Source: Arachis hypogaea (lineage: Eukaryota; Streptophyta; Magnoliopsida; Fabales; Fabaceae). Taken from it: a stretch of DNA of 64,000 bases. Under the pieces are notes generated by a model. It did no database searches. It saw only the letters and a program-made list of their open reading frames with translations, and was not told the DNA's origin. The position numbers and the translations under genes are program-made. The number at the start of each line of letters is the position of its first letter. Position 1 is the stretch's first letter. Location: positions 73,076,910 through 73,140,909 of the forward strand of contig NC_092052.1 in NCBI RefSeq assembly GCF_003086295.3, read 5' to 3'. This document shows positions 51,274 to 61,849 of the stretch, one piece after another.

Positions 51274-52284
51274 GTCGAGTTTGCTATTGAATTGGTGCCT
51301 GGGGCGGGACCAATCTCAAGTGCTCCTTATAGAATGTCACCGTTAGAGATGGCCGAGCTAAAGTCTCAGTTAGAGGATTTGTTGGGTAAGAACTTTATCC
51401 GACCAAGTGTTTCCCTGTGGGGTGCTCCAGTGTTACTGGTAAAGAAGAAAGATGGGAGTATGCGGCTCTGTGTAGATTACAGGCAGCTGAACAAGGTCAC
51501 GATAAAGAATAAGTACCCATTGCCGAGAATTGATGATCTCATGGATCAGTTACAAGGAGCTTGGGTTTTCTCCAAGATCGATTTGTGATCCGGTTATCAC
51601 CAGATAAGGGTGAGAGGTGAGGATATCCCTAAGACCGCTTTCAGGACTTGTTATGGTCATTACGAGTACACTGTAATGTATTTTGGGTTGACGAATGCTC
51701 CTGCAGTATTCATGGATTATATGAACAGAGTGTTCCGTCCGTTTCTGGATAAATTCGTTGTTGTCTTCATTGACGACATACTAATTTATTCCAAGACTGA
51801 AGAAGAGCATGCGGAATACTTGAGGATTGTGTTGCAGATCCTAAATGAGAAGAAACTCTATGCGAAACTATCTAAGTGTGAGTTTTGGAAGAGTGAGGTA
51901 AAGTTTTTGGGTCACGTGGTGAGTAAGAAGGGGATAGTTGTAGATCCAGCTAAGGTGGAGGCTGTGATAGATTGGAAGCAACCAACTACAGTAACTGAGA
52001 TAAGGAGTTTTCTGGGCTTAGCTGGCTATTACTAAAGATTCATCAAAGGTTTTTTGCAATTAGCATTGTCATTGACAAAGTTAAGCCGCAAGGACACACC
52101 ATTTGTTTGGACTCCTGAGTGTGAGGAGAGCTTTCAGGCGTTGAAGAAAAAGTTCACCACTGCACCTGTGTTGGTGTTACCTGAGCTGAACAAACCGTTT
52201 ACGGTGTACTGTGATGCCTCACTAAAGGGTCTAGGGTGCGTGCTGAGGTAGCATCATAATGTGGTGGCGTATGCCTCACGCTAG
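51274..52284 (+). pseudogene. pol: Reverse transcriptase and start of RNase H of element F
   Basis: One frame with stops at 51,586-51,588 (after FSKIDL), 52,033-52,035 (after LGLAGYY), 52,249-52,251 (after GCVLR) and 52,282-52,284. The reverse transcriptase motifs are [39 protein letters not shown] and the catalytic [10 protein letters not shown] (near 51,765). RNase H starts PFTVYCDASLKGLGCVL. Most stops sit where a Gln or Arg codon is expected. Confidence 0.9.
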
Positions 52285-54105
52285 TTGAGACCTCATGAAG
52301 TTAGTTACTCTACGCACGATTTGGAACTCGCTGCGGTTGTGTTTGCCTTGAAGGTATGGAAGCATTACCTCTATGGGGTTAAGTTCCAAGTCTTCTCCGA
52401 TCACAAGAGCTTGAAATATCTCTTTGATCAGAAAGAGCTTAATATGAGGCAGAGAAGGTGGATGGAATTATTGAAGGACTACGACTTTAAGTTGAATTAC
52501 CATCCGGGAAAGGCGAATGTAGTGGCGGATGCGTTAAGTTGGAAGTCGTTATATGCGGCTTGGATGATGCTTCAAGAGGAGAAGTTGCTCAAGAGATTCG
52601 AGATTCTGAAAATTGGTGCTCAAGAAGTATCTAGAACTTTGTGTTTGAGCCGATTAGAAATCTCAAGTGACTTTAAGTCTGAACTTCTAAAGGCTCATGA
52701 AAATGATGAAGCGTTATGGAAGGTATTACCGACTATCGAGCAAGGAAAACAGTGGAGAGTGTCGGAAGAAAAAGATGGGTTATGGAGATTCAAGGGTAGG
52801 ATCATTGTGCCGGATGTTGGTACTTTGAGGCAAGATATCTTAAAGGAGGCACACAAAAGCGGATTCTCCATTCACCCGGGAAGTACTAAGATGTACCATG
52901 ATTTAAAAGTGATGTTTTGGTGGCCAGGTATGAAGAATGATGTGGCAGAATATGTTTCAAAGTGCTTAACCTGTCAAAAGGTAAAGATTGAACATCAAAG
53001 ACCTTCCGGAATGTTGCAACCTTTAGAGGTTCCGAAATGGAAGTGGGAAAGTATTGCAATGGACTTTGTGTCAGGATTGCCAAGGACTAGGACTGGTTTT
53101 GATGTTATCTGGGTGATTATGGATCGACTGACGAAATCAGCCCACTTTTTACCCATTCGGATGACTTACACCCTTGAGGAACTAGCACGGTTGTACATAA
53201 AGGAGATTGTGAGACTTCATGGCGTACCAGCTACTATAATCTCTGATAGAGATCCTTGCTTCACTTCGAGGTTTTGGGGTGCATTTCAGAAAACTTTCGG
53301 AACCCGACTAAGCTTGAGTACGGCTTACCATCCTCAAACAGATGGTCAATCCGAGAGGACGATCCAAACACTAGAGGATATGTTGAAAGCTTGTGTTCTG
53401 GACCAGCCGGCGAGTTGGGATCGATATATGCCGTTAGTGGAGTTTGCATACAATAATAGTTACCATGCGAGTATCGGAATGGCTCCGTATGAGGCTTCGT
53501 ATGGGAAAAAATGTCAATCTCCGCTATGTTGGTATGAAGCTGGAGAGAAAGGCTTGTTGGGGCCGGAGATGATAGCTGAGACCACTGAACAAGTCAAGAA
53601 AATCCAAGATAGGATGCTTACGGCGCAGAGTCGCCAGAAGAGTTACACCGATCAGAGACGAAAGTCCTTGGAATTTGAGGAAGGAGATCATGTTTTCCTT
53701 AAGGTTACTCCAACCACGGGAGTAGGTAGGGCGATTAAAGCAAGGAAGTTGAATCCTCGGTACATCGGTCCATTTCAGATCCTGGAAAGGGTTAGACCGG
53801 TGGCATATCGGATGGCTCTACCACCTCATCTTTCGAACCTGCACGACATGTTTCACGTGTCGCAGCTTCGGAAGTACACTCCTGATGCTAGCCATGTGTT
53901 AGAACCTGAACCGGTTCAGTTAAGGGAAGATTTGACGCTTTCAGTAGCTCCAGTCAGAATTGATGATACTAGTATCAAACGGTTGCGTGGGAAAGAGGTT
54001 TCATTAGTCAAGGTGGCATGGAGTCGAGGCGGTGTTGAGGAACACACTTGGGAACTTGAGTCGGAGATGCGATCGGATTATCCGCATTTATTCTCAGGTA
54101 ATTGA
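52285..54105 (+). CDS. RNase H, integrase and chromodomain-like end of element F
   Basis: 606 codons open to the end, in the pol frame. RNase H continues ([41 protein letters not shown]). The integrase has the zinc domain H(x)HPGSTKMY...CLTCQKVK, the core [24 protein letters not shown] and [20 protein letters not shown], and the GPF/GPY-like region [10 protein letters not shown]. The end, [32 protein letters not shown], is the degenerate chromodomain typical of Tekay/Del elements. No start codon at the front; it depends on readthrough of the stops upstream. Confidence 0.92.
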   Translation: MRPHEVSYSTHDLELAAVVFALKVWKHYLYGVKFQVFSDHKSLKYLFDQKELNMRQRRWMELLKDYDFKLNYHPGKANVVADALSWKSLYAAWMMLQEEKLLKRFEILKIGAQEVSRTLCLSRLEISSDFKSELLKAHENDEALWKVLPTIEQGKQWRVSEEKDGLWRFKGRIIVPDVGTLRQDILKEAHKSGFSIHPGSTKMYHDLKVMFWWPGMKNDVAEYVSKCLTCQKVKIEHQRPSGMLQPLEVPKWKWESIAMDFVSGLPRTRTGFDVIWVIMDRLTKSAHFLPIRMTYTLEELARLYIKEIVRLHGVPATIISDRDPCFTSRFWGAFQKTFGTRLSLSTAYHPQTDGQSERTIQTLEDMLKACVLDQPASWDRYMPLVEFAYNNSYHASIGMAPYEASYGKKCQSPLCWYEAGEKGLLGPEMIAETTEQVKKIQDRMLTAQSRQKSYTDQRRKSLEFEEGDHVFLKVTPTTGVGRAIKARKLNPRYIGPFQILERVRPVAYRMALPPHLSNLHDMFHVSQLRKYTPDASHVLEPEPVQLREDLTLSVAPVRIDDTSIKRLRGKEVSLVKVAWSRGGVEEHTWELESEMRSDYPHLFSGN

Positions 54106-54109
54106 ATTT

Positions 54110-54147
54110 GAATTTTGTGGGCAAAATTCCCAATTAGGTGGGTAGAA
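54110..54147 (+). other. Hairpin and polypurine tract before the 3' LTR of element F
   Basis: GAATTTTGTGGGCAAAATTC (54,110-54,129) has an 8-bp stem and the loop TGGG. It is followed by the polypurine tract AGGTGGGTAGAA (54,136-54,147), which abuts the 3' LTR. Element E has the same arrangement with a different stem (59,010-59,029). Confidence 0.75.
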
Positions 54148-57100
54148 TGTAAAAACCCGGTTAATTAATGGCTAATTAACCCATAAATGAGAATTTATTC
54201 TAGAAAGCCAAAAATGTGATTTTTATGGCTTAATATGATAGAGGAGATTGAGACGAGAATTTTGGTACCAATTTTATAGAAATCGGACCAAGATTGGACC
54301 GAACGGGCCAAACCGGGCCAACCGGACCCAAAGTGGGCCCTTGGCCCAACTAAACTAAACTAAAACCCTAGTTTTCAGCACTCTCTCTCCTCATTTGTTA
54401 CACACACACGCTGAAATGGAGTGAGGGAGGGGAAGAACACTCTCTCAAACTTCTATCTCTCACTTGATCTTCAAACCACCATAACTTTTGATCTAGAGCT
54501 CCGATTGCCGCACCGTTTATGGCCACGTATTCATCGTGGAGAGCTCTACAAAACCCATACAATAAATCTTGAGGTAAGCCACGTTTTTCTCTTCGAATTT
54601 CCAGCCTTGATTTCGAGTTTTATGAGCAAAAATGTTGAGATTTTGGGCTCTTTGATGTTATAGGACCCAACTCTCTTGAAGGAGAAGGTTAATCTTGTCT
54701 CCTTGGACCTTGGGTGTGGTAAGATTCTCAATCCTAGTGTAATTTGTTGTTCTATGATGTTTGGGTATTGAGATGTTGTGTATGGGTATGATGATTGTGG
54801 CTTAGGTTGTGTATATGTGAATATTGGGGCTTGATTGAGACCTTGGAAAGCTTGAAAAGGGATTTTTGGTGGTAAAAATCTGTTCTTGGAGGTGTTGAGA
54901 CCTAGAGGACTTGTGGACAAGTGGTTTGGAAGTGCTCCGGTTGAGCTTGGGAAATCGGCTAAGGTATGGTCTCGGTTTTTTGTATCTAATATGTAATGTG
55001 GTAGGAAATACATAGGCTAGAGGCCCTAAGATAGGCATTGAATTGATGATGTTGTTGAATGGTTGAGATATATGATGTGATCATATATGTGATTATGAAT
55101 ATTGATGCCTTGATTGTGTGATATATGAGAAAATACAGATTGTGATATATGCTTGATGAATGATTGAGGTTGAATTGGTGGGTGGTACCATGTTGATGGT
55201 GAGTATGATGATGATTATGTATCATGATGGCTGATTGGAAATGTATTATTGAAAATTGGGATGAGGAAGGATGTATGACATGATATTGTGTTTGTCCTTT
55301 AGCCATTTGATTGAGAAGTGTTAAAATGGTTGGATGGTGGTTTTAGGAATTTTGGTAAAGTGTCAATGTGTGAGTTGAGGATGACTTGATGTTGATTTTG
55401 GTACATTTTGATTGATTTCAAAAAGGGTTGAAATTGGCATGTTTTGGTTGATTTTGAAAAGAGTTGAAAATGGCTTGTTTTGAAAATGGCACCTTGTGGT
55501 TTTGTATGAAAATATGGTTTTTGGGCATATTTTGACGGGACATAACTTGGACTACGGATCCCCATTTTGTACCAAACTTGTTTAGAAATGAAATTGGATC
55601 CGGCATGTCCATGCTGTTGGAAGAACGGGCGGAAAACGATTTAAAATGACAAAGTTATGTCCGTCGGAAGATTGGGGGTTGAATCTGTGAATTCTGCAGC
55701 TTTTAACTTAGAAAATTTTTAGCAGAATGACCCTCCGCGCGTAGGCGCACTTGGCACGTACACGCCGTTCTTCAAGAAAGCACCATCCACGTGTGCGCGT
55801 GGTGTGCGCGGGCGCATCGATGCGCTGTACCAAATGCCCAGCTATTTTCCCGAGAGTTGTGCCAGAGTTGTGCCAGTTTTGTGCCTGGGGCGCAAGAGCA
55901 CCCACGCGTACGCGTGGCTGACGCTTGCGCGTTGTTTGGCTATTTTTCAATCCGCGCGTATGACGCTTGCGCGTCAATGAGTTTTGTGGCCATCCACGCG
56001 TGCACGTGGGGTGCCCGTACGCGTGGCCCTGTTTTCATCCCAAAGTTGATTTTTGAGTTTTAAAGGCCAAATTTCATACTTCTAAGCCTCCGATCTCACC
56101 ACTTATGTCTTAAATCATTATGATATGCCTAGCAATGAGACAAGGAGCTAGTGAATGTGGTAACTTGCGAGTGAAGCAAGGGAAAAATGAATGATCAATG
56201 AGGATCAAAGATGATTATGTGAGTTGCGGAGGATGGCGGTGGAAGTGCTTGTTATGCCATGGGCCGAAGGGCCGTAATTATTAATGAATTGGCTGGTTAT
56301 GGATTTAACCGTGAGCCGGATGACTGGATCATTGCCGTGTTACGACGGAGCCATGATTATGGCTAAGTATAAGTGCATATATGCTGTTGAATGAATTGTG
56401 AATGTTTGCACTTCCACTATCGGAGATGAGGGTTTCCCTGGGAGGAAGCAGTGGCTAGCCACAACGTGCTCCAGATTGAGACTCGAAGCTCTTTTGACCC
56501 TATGTCGTCAGGGTGGCTGGGCACTGTGAAAGCCCCGGATGAGCTCACCCCCATAAATATTCACCAGTGAGGGTGATGGATATGGATCATGATTATGATC
56601 ACGATTTGTTGAGTATAACTCGAGTTGGGGAGACACGACAGAGGGACAGTCCAATGGTTAGCTACCAGGACTTGTCGAGTTGGCTCTATAACTGACAGAT
56701 GATATCATCAGCCACTAGGGACAGGCATTCATCATATGCATACTATATGAATTGTTTGAGATTGCCTATTTGACTGCATATTACTTGCTAATTGTCTAAA
56801 TGCCTTATCTATTCCTATTTGTATATCTCTTGTTTGATTTAGCTGTGTTTGCTACATTATACTCCTGCTGGTGGTTGGGAGGTCTGAAGGAATTGGAAAA
56901 GGAAGTATTAGTTAGACTGAAGGATCTTTAGTCAGTTGCCACTTATGGCTTAGCTTATTTATAAGCTTTGATATTATCTGGAGGAAGTCCTAGGATTGCC
57001 TTCGGCTTTCCTCTATTATTACATGTTACATATGGGGAACTGTTACCATGCTGGGGACCTCTGGTTCTCACCCATGCGGATTTTGTGGTTTTCAGATGCA

Positions 57101-57616
57101 GGACGCGAGGCTTCTTGTTGAGGCATGCTAGAGACTTCTGGATTAGCGAAGATCCTTGTTCTCGGGACTCTGTTTTGATTTTATGATTTCTCTTAGATAC
57201 TTTTATCTCCATTAAATAATACAAACTGTGATGACTCCTCTTATAGGAGATTTTGGAGAATAGGTTTCTGTATTTGTGTCCCTTTGGGGTTTCCTTATTT
57301 TATTATATGTATATATTGCTATGCTCGGACCGGTTATCTTCGCAACCGGATTTTGAGTTTTGATATTCCCGTTTTTGACACTCTTTCGTATATATATAAT
57401 CTCCCGTTGGTTTATTCTTGTTCGCTACGTTATCGATCGGAGTGTTGCGCTTTTCGAGTTACGATTTTGGTTTTACCCCTTTTTCTTATGAAGGCTCCTA
57501 GTTATAATCATTTTTCACCATACTATTCGTACTAAATTTTTGTTTTAGAGGTCGTAATACCTTGCAATCTCTGAATTATGACTTAAGCATAAGACTCTGT
57601 ATGGTAGGGTGTTACA
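54148..57616 (+). repeat. 3' LTR of element F
   Basis: Starts TGTAAAAACCCGG, without the 18-bp addition seen on the left, and ends GTGTTACA before the TSD atccc. Small indels relative to the left LTR include a shorter CA run near 54,405 and a deletion in the palindrome cluster (55,735-56,030). No gene. Confidence 0.93.
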
Positions 57617-58991
57617 ATCCCGGGGTAGAGACACTTACTGGAATAAAAGAATGACGCGCCAGCCACCCCAAACTTAACCAGCAGCAGCTCCGACAGCGGC
57701 CAGGGCTTCAATGGCTCAGCAACAACCTTAATTTTTTACATGCAATCACCAGAACCGAATCCCTAAGGTATCAACAGCTCAGAATCTCTAACAACCTATA
57801 TTGAAATACTAATTTTCAGAGGTTCTGGAAATAAAAATACTCACCAAGAAGGCAAAGGCCCGATGGCAGCTTCCAATAGTCAGAACGGCGGCGGTTCGCA
57901 ACGGTGACGTGACTCTGGTGACGAGGCAGATCCACGGTGCTGATGGAAGCACGGCGGTGACGAGCTCCCTCAATGGCGACGGGATCCTCAGCGGCAGCGA
58001 ACAGAACAGTGGCAGCATGAATGGCGCACAGGCAGTGGTGAGAGTGAGCTGGGAGCAACGAACCACAGTGGCTCTTCACCCTCTTCGTGTCGGGTTCTCC
58101 TTCTCCCGGTGACCCAGCTACGGCGGTAATGAAGGAACGTCGACTGGACACGGCAGCTGGACTGGTTGTGGTCCTCTCTTTCCCGCGCGTCTTCCTCTCC
58201 TCGCGGTTCGGTTGCTCAACGACAGCTCAAGGACGGTTCGGCGGCGTGGTCTTCCTCCAAGGTCCGATGACGGCGCAACGGTGGCGGCGAGGCGTGGAGT
58301 AGCGACGGCGCAGCTTCTCTTCCTTTCCTTATCTTGGATCTCTTTCTGTCAACAGCAGCGGCGATGGTGGCAATGACACCCACTGCTCCGCCTTCCCTTC
58401 TCCCCCTCTCCTTCCTTCTTTGGTCCCCTTCCCTCTTCCCTTTTCTTTTATTTTTCTTTCTTCCTTTTGTGGGTGTGGATATCTGCATGTGTGTGAGGGT
58501 GAGCCGTGGGTGAAGTGTGGGATATGGGTGCTGTTTGTGTGTTAGAGGGTTAGGGTAAAAATTAGGTTTAGATAAAATTAGGATTAGCTTAGGGTTTTAG
58601 TTTAGGTATTTTTTTTAAGAATAGGGATAGTAGTGTAATTTTATGAAATAAATAGAAAGTAAGATAATAGTAAACATCAAATTAAATATAATGTATCCAT
58701 CTTTAAAAATACCTTTTAATTAATAATCTTTAAATAATTTTCAGTTAAATACCAATTTAGTAAAAATTGAAGATAAGTAAATTAATTCTCCTTTATTTAT
58801 AAAATAAGGTTAAAAATATATATATTAAAATTAAGACATACAAAATACTAATTATTTCTCAATTATAAAAACTCTAAACAATAAATAAGAGTTTACTCAA
58901 CTTTTATATAAAATTCTCTAAAATAGTCTTAAATAAATATAATACATCATAAATAATTTATTGATAACTTTTAAAAATTAGGGGTCTTACA
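57617..58991 (-). repeat. 3' LTR of element E, promoter-proximal part
   Basis: On the minus strand this is the start of the LTR (TGTAAGACCCC at 58,991). AT-rich U3 is followed by telomere-like words (ACCCTAACCCTCTAA near 58,545; AAACCCTAAGC near 58,595), a purine-rich transition (58,380-58,470) and a GC-rich segment (57,640-58,330). Open frames in the GC-rich segment (57,816-58,151 and others) are not recognisable proteins. The join to 45,935 is through the element F insertion. Confidence 0.82.
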
Positions 58992-59029
58992 TCCTACCCC
59001 ACTTATAAAAATTTTCGTCCTCGAAAATT
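58992..59029 (-). other. Polypurine tract and hairpin of element E
   Basis: Minus strand AAGTGGGGTAGGA adjoins the 3' LTR. Upstream of it AATTTTCGAGGACGAAAATT (59,029-59,010) forms an 8-bp stem with loop AGGA. The TTCGAGGACGAA core before the polypurine tract is common in plant Del/Tekay elements (recalled). Confidence 0.82.
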
Positions 59030-61015
59030 AACTTAATATACAAAATACTAAAATAGTTTTAAATACTTTACTTTTGTATACTTTAGAAAATCAGAGGTCT
59101 TGGCATATATATGTATCACTTGAAGCACAAGTAGGTGCAAGTGTTCTAGTTAGGTGTTTGCAAAAACAAAGGGGTATCTAGGTGGCAAAGGTTTGAAAAC
59201 AGGTTGACTTGAACAAACAGGATAACGTCTGCGCATAGACTTTGTACCAACTTCAGAGCTTTAACTTCCCAACTTCATTAGTCACTTCAGAAACCTATAA
59301 CCTGTCACAAGCCTAACATCCACAAATTTTTACGAGGAAGAAACTACCACGCTCTTGATAACATTGCACACTTACCGCTTCACCTTCTATATCCATAGAC
59401 CACTTCTTAAAGAACTAATGTATCACTTACTATACCTAAATGTCACACGTGACACTACAGCAATTCTCGCGCTTATTCAGAAGTATACAAGACCTTGGAA
59501 AATGACAAACGACAAAGACAAAATCCACAAGAGCTTGAAAGGATTGTTGAGATCACAAGTAATCAGGGATGCACAAGGAGTGAAAAGTGCCAGAAAGAAA
59601 ATTAGTTTGGCAATCTCAAGAATGACTCCCGAATCAATGAAATCCGATGGGAATAATAAAAGAAAAGTAGTGTTGTAATTTGAACAAAATCAAGTTGAAT
59701 CAAAGAAGTGTGAAGTTTATAGAAGAAGAATGCCTTAAACTCAAGACAAAGTTTATAAGACTTGAGTTAGGATTAAGAGTACCTTCGAACGCATTGCTCA
59801 TAAAGAATAGAAACTTTTTCAAAACCCATTTCACATTCTCAAAGAAAAGGCGCAACCAACATTTTGCAAAAGAATAACAAGAGTATGAATGTGGCATCAC
59901 TTTAATGCAAATTTCATGTTGAAATAGATTATGTAGAGTTTTTAAAACAAAATGAACATTAGCTTGACTAAAAGCAAATTATTTTCTCAAATATTTAGAA
60001 AGGTAGTTAGGTGCACAACTTAACCAAAAGTATGCATAAAACTCGAAAGAAAATTAAAAGTTTGTTGAAAATTTTCTCAAAGCTCTTATTCAATCAAATG
60101 TGTGTAAAGGTTATAACAAAGATAGAAGAAGTCAAACTTTATTTAGAAAAGAAAAATCCGAGGTAAAAATTTCCGTAAACACACTTTTATCAAAAGCAGG
60201 GTTCCGCGTACGCACGATAAGATTTTTAGAATTTCACATAAAGAAGTGTACGCTAAGTCAAAACAATTTTATCAAAATTTAATAAATGGCTTTCAGTTAC
60301 AATCAAGCAAGAAAATTTTAATTTGAAACTTCTTCAAAAAGAATTCAAAACATCTTCAAAATAGTTCAAAATAAGACTCCGAAAGTATACTTGAAATTAC
60401 CACTTTCACGGGAATATTTAAGATGAAGGTGCACTTAAAAAGAAATCAGCCCATATGGGAAAGGATCTTTAAATCAAGGAAATTTAAACAAAATTCACTA
60501 GGCTTGAAATATCAAACAAGTTTTCAATTGATCCAAAGGAATACAAAATGCGCAAGAAAAGACAACTCAATTAATAGAAAATTCTCAAGAAAGAACCTTT
60601 GACTAAAGAGTGACAATTAAGAGGGCAAACGGTGCATTAGATGGAAACAAAGTCAACTCAGATGAGTGTGAGATTCATAAGAGAAGGAAAATTAAGACTA
60701 ACGATGACGTTTACAAAAGTAAGAGAGTAATTAAATACAGAATAAAATATGACATCCATAGAAGTGAAAAGCTCAAAAAGGAATTGGTCCATCCTTGAAA
60801 GGGAAGATATGAATCCAACATTTTCAAAAGAGTAAAGAATGCTTAATTAACGTGTTATGCTAAACCAAATTCTAATTAAAAAAATAGATCAAGTGAAGTT
60901 TATTAAACGAAAATCAACAAAAAAAGAGACAAAAATCTACCTTTGAAAAGTATCTAAATACATAATCAAGCAAAAACATTCATAAAAATTGTAATATAGT
61001 CGTTAGAAAATCAAG

Positions 61016-61068
<53 letters not shown>

Positions 61069-61832
61069 TAAGTATATTTTCATAAACCAGTGAGAGAACT
61101 GGCGAGATATTAGGAGTAAATGGTTTCTAAACTGCAAAAAAAAAATTCAAAGTTTTATTTGGAGAAGGTTATACTGAATCAAAAATGATTTTATAAAGGC
61201 TTTAAGAATGATGGTTGTAGATATAGTCAAGTAAGAGATAAGTTAAATCACAATTTCTTTAAAAAGAACTCGGAATAGGAGCTTAAAAGCATACACGGAA
61301 TCAATAAGACCAAAGAATATATGGATCAAGAAAAGAGTTTAAACAAAGGAAGGCAAACACACCAAGGACGTTAGGCAGACATATGCAGTTGGAATCAAAG
61401 GAGAAAGTATATGAACAGAGGAGGAGGGTTGGAACAATCAAACTACTTCCCAAAAGAAAATAGCAAACAAGAAATTCAAGATAAACCATGAAAGAACACG
61501 TCACATGACTTCAGCAGAAAACCAGACACATAGCCGAGTAACCTAGAGAATTAATTTCTAACATTCCCAAAACCCGCGATTCGCGTTTCCTACAACTCGC
61601 ATATCGTCTATGATAACCCATTAGTGCTTTCATATACATAAGTCACTAATATTAAGACGGCCAAACTTAATACCAAGAAGTATGCAATGATAGGCTAACA
61701 ACATTAATCAATAGACAGTCATGTGCATAAAGCTCTAATTCTTGTTATCCGAACAAGACCTACTACATGACAGACGCTCAGAGTATGCAAATGAAGTATA
61801 ATCGGTCCATTCCTTAGGCTCTACAGGAAGAA
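59030..61832 (-). other. Gene-less interior of element E
   Basis: 2.8 kb, A/purine-rich on the plus strand. Several short plus-strand frames (for example within 59,355-59,678 and 59,680-59,877) are antisense to the element, match no family I know and follow the base composition. The minus strand holds no gag or pol motif. A TA dinucleotide run lies at 61,017-61,062. The block before the PBS (61,600-61,830) has no recognisable structure. Confidence 0.65.
61017..61062. repeat. (TA)n microsatellite
   Basis: About 23 uninterrupted TA dinucleotides inside the interior of element E. Confidence 0.95.
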
Positions 61833-61846
61833 CTGCTCTGATACCA
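61833..61846 (-). other. Primer binding site of element E
   Basis: Plus-strand CTGCTCTGATACCA, i.e. TGGTATCAGAGCAG on the minus strand, 3 nt from the 5' LTR; initiator-Met tRNA type. Confidence 0.9.
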
Positions 61847-61849
61847 TAA

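Larger units (their letters stand above)
45936..57616 (+). mobile_element. Element F: Tekay/Del-type chromovirus
   Basis: 11,681 bp inside the 3' LTR of element E, with the TSD atccc at 45,931-45,935 and 57,617-57,621. LTRs are ~3.48 kb each (45,954-49,433 and 54,148-57,616). The 5' LTR is preceded by 18 extra bases (45,936-45,953) that the 3' LTR lacks. The interior has an initiator-Met PBS and a single gag-pol frame (49,651-54,105) broken by five stops, ending in a chromodomain-like region. No ORF3 and no Athila-type hairpin. Confidence 0.93.

Noticed and set aside
57816..58302. Several open frames on both strands in a GC-rich block as a host gene
   Set aside because: They overlap each other, have no recognisable domain and lie within the LTR leader of element E. 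Captured host sequence remains possible and is noted as such.
59355..59877. Two adjacent short frames in the interior of element E as genes
   Set aside because: They are antisense to the element, one starts at a non-ATG codon, and they follow the purine bias with no known motifs.
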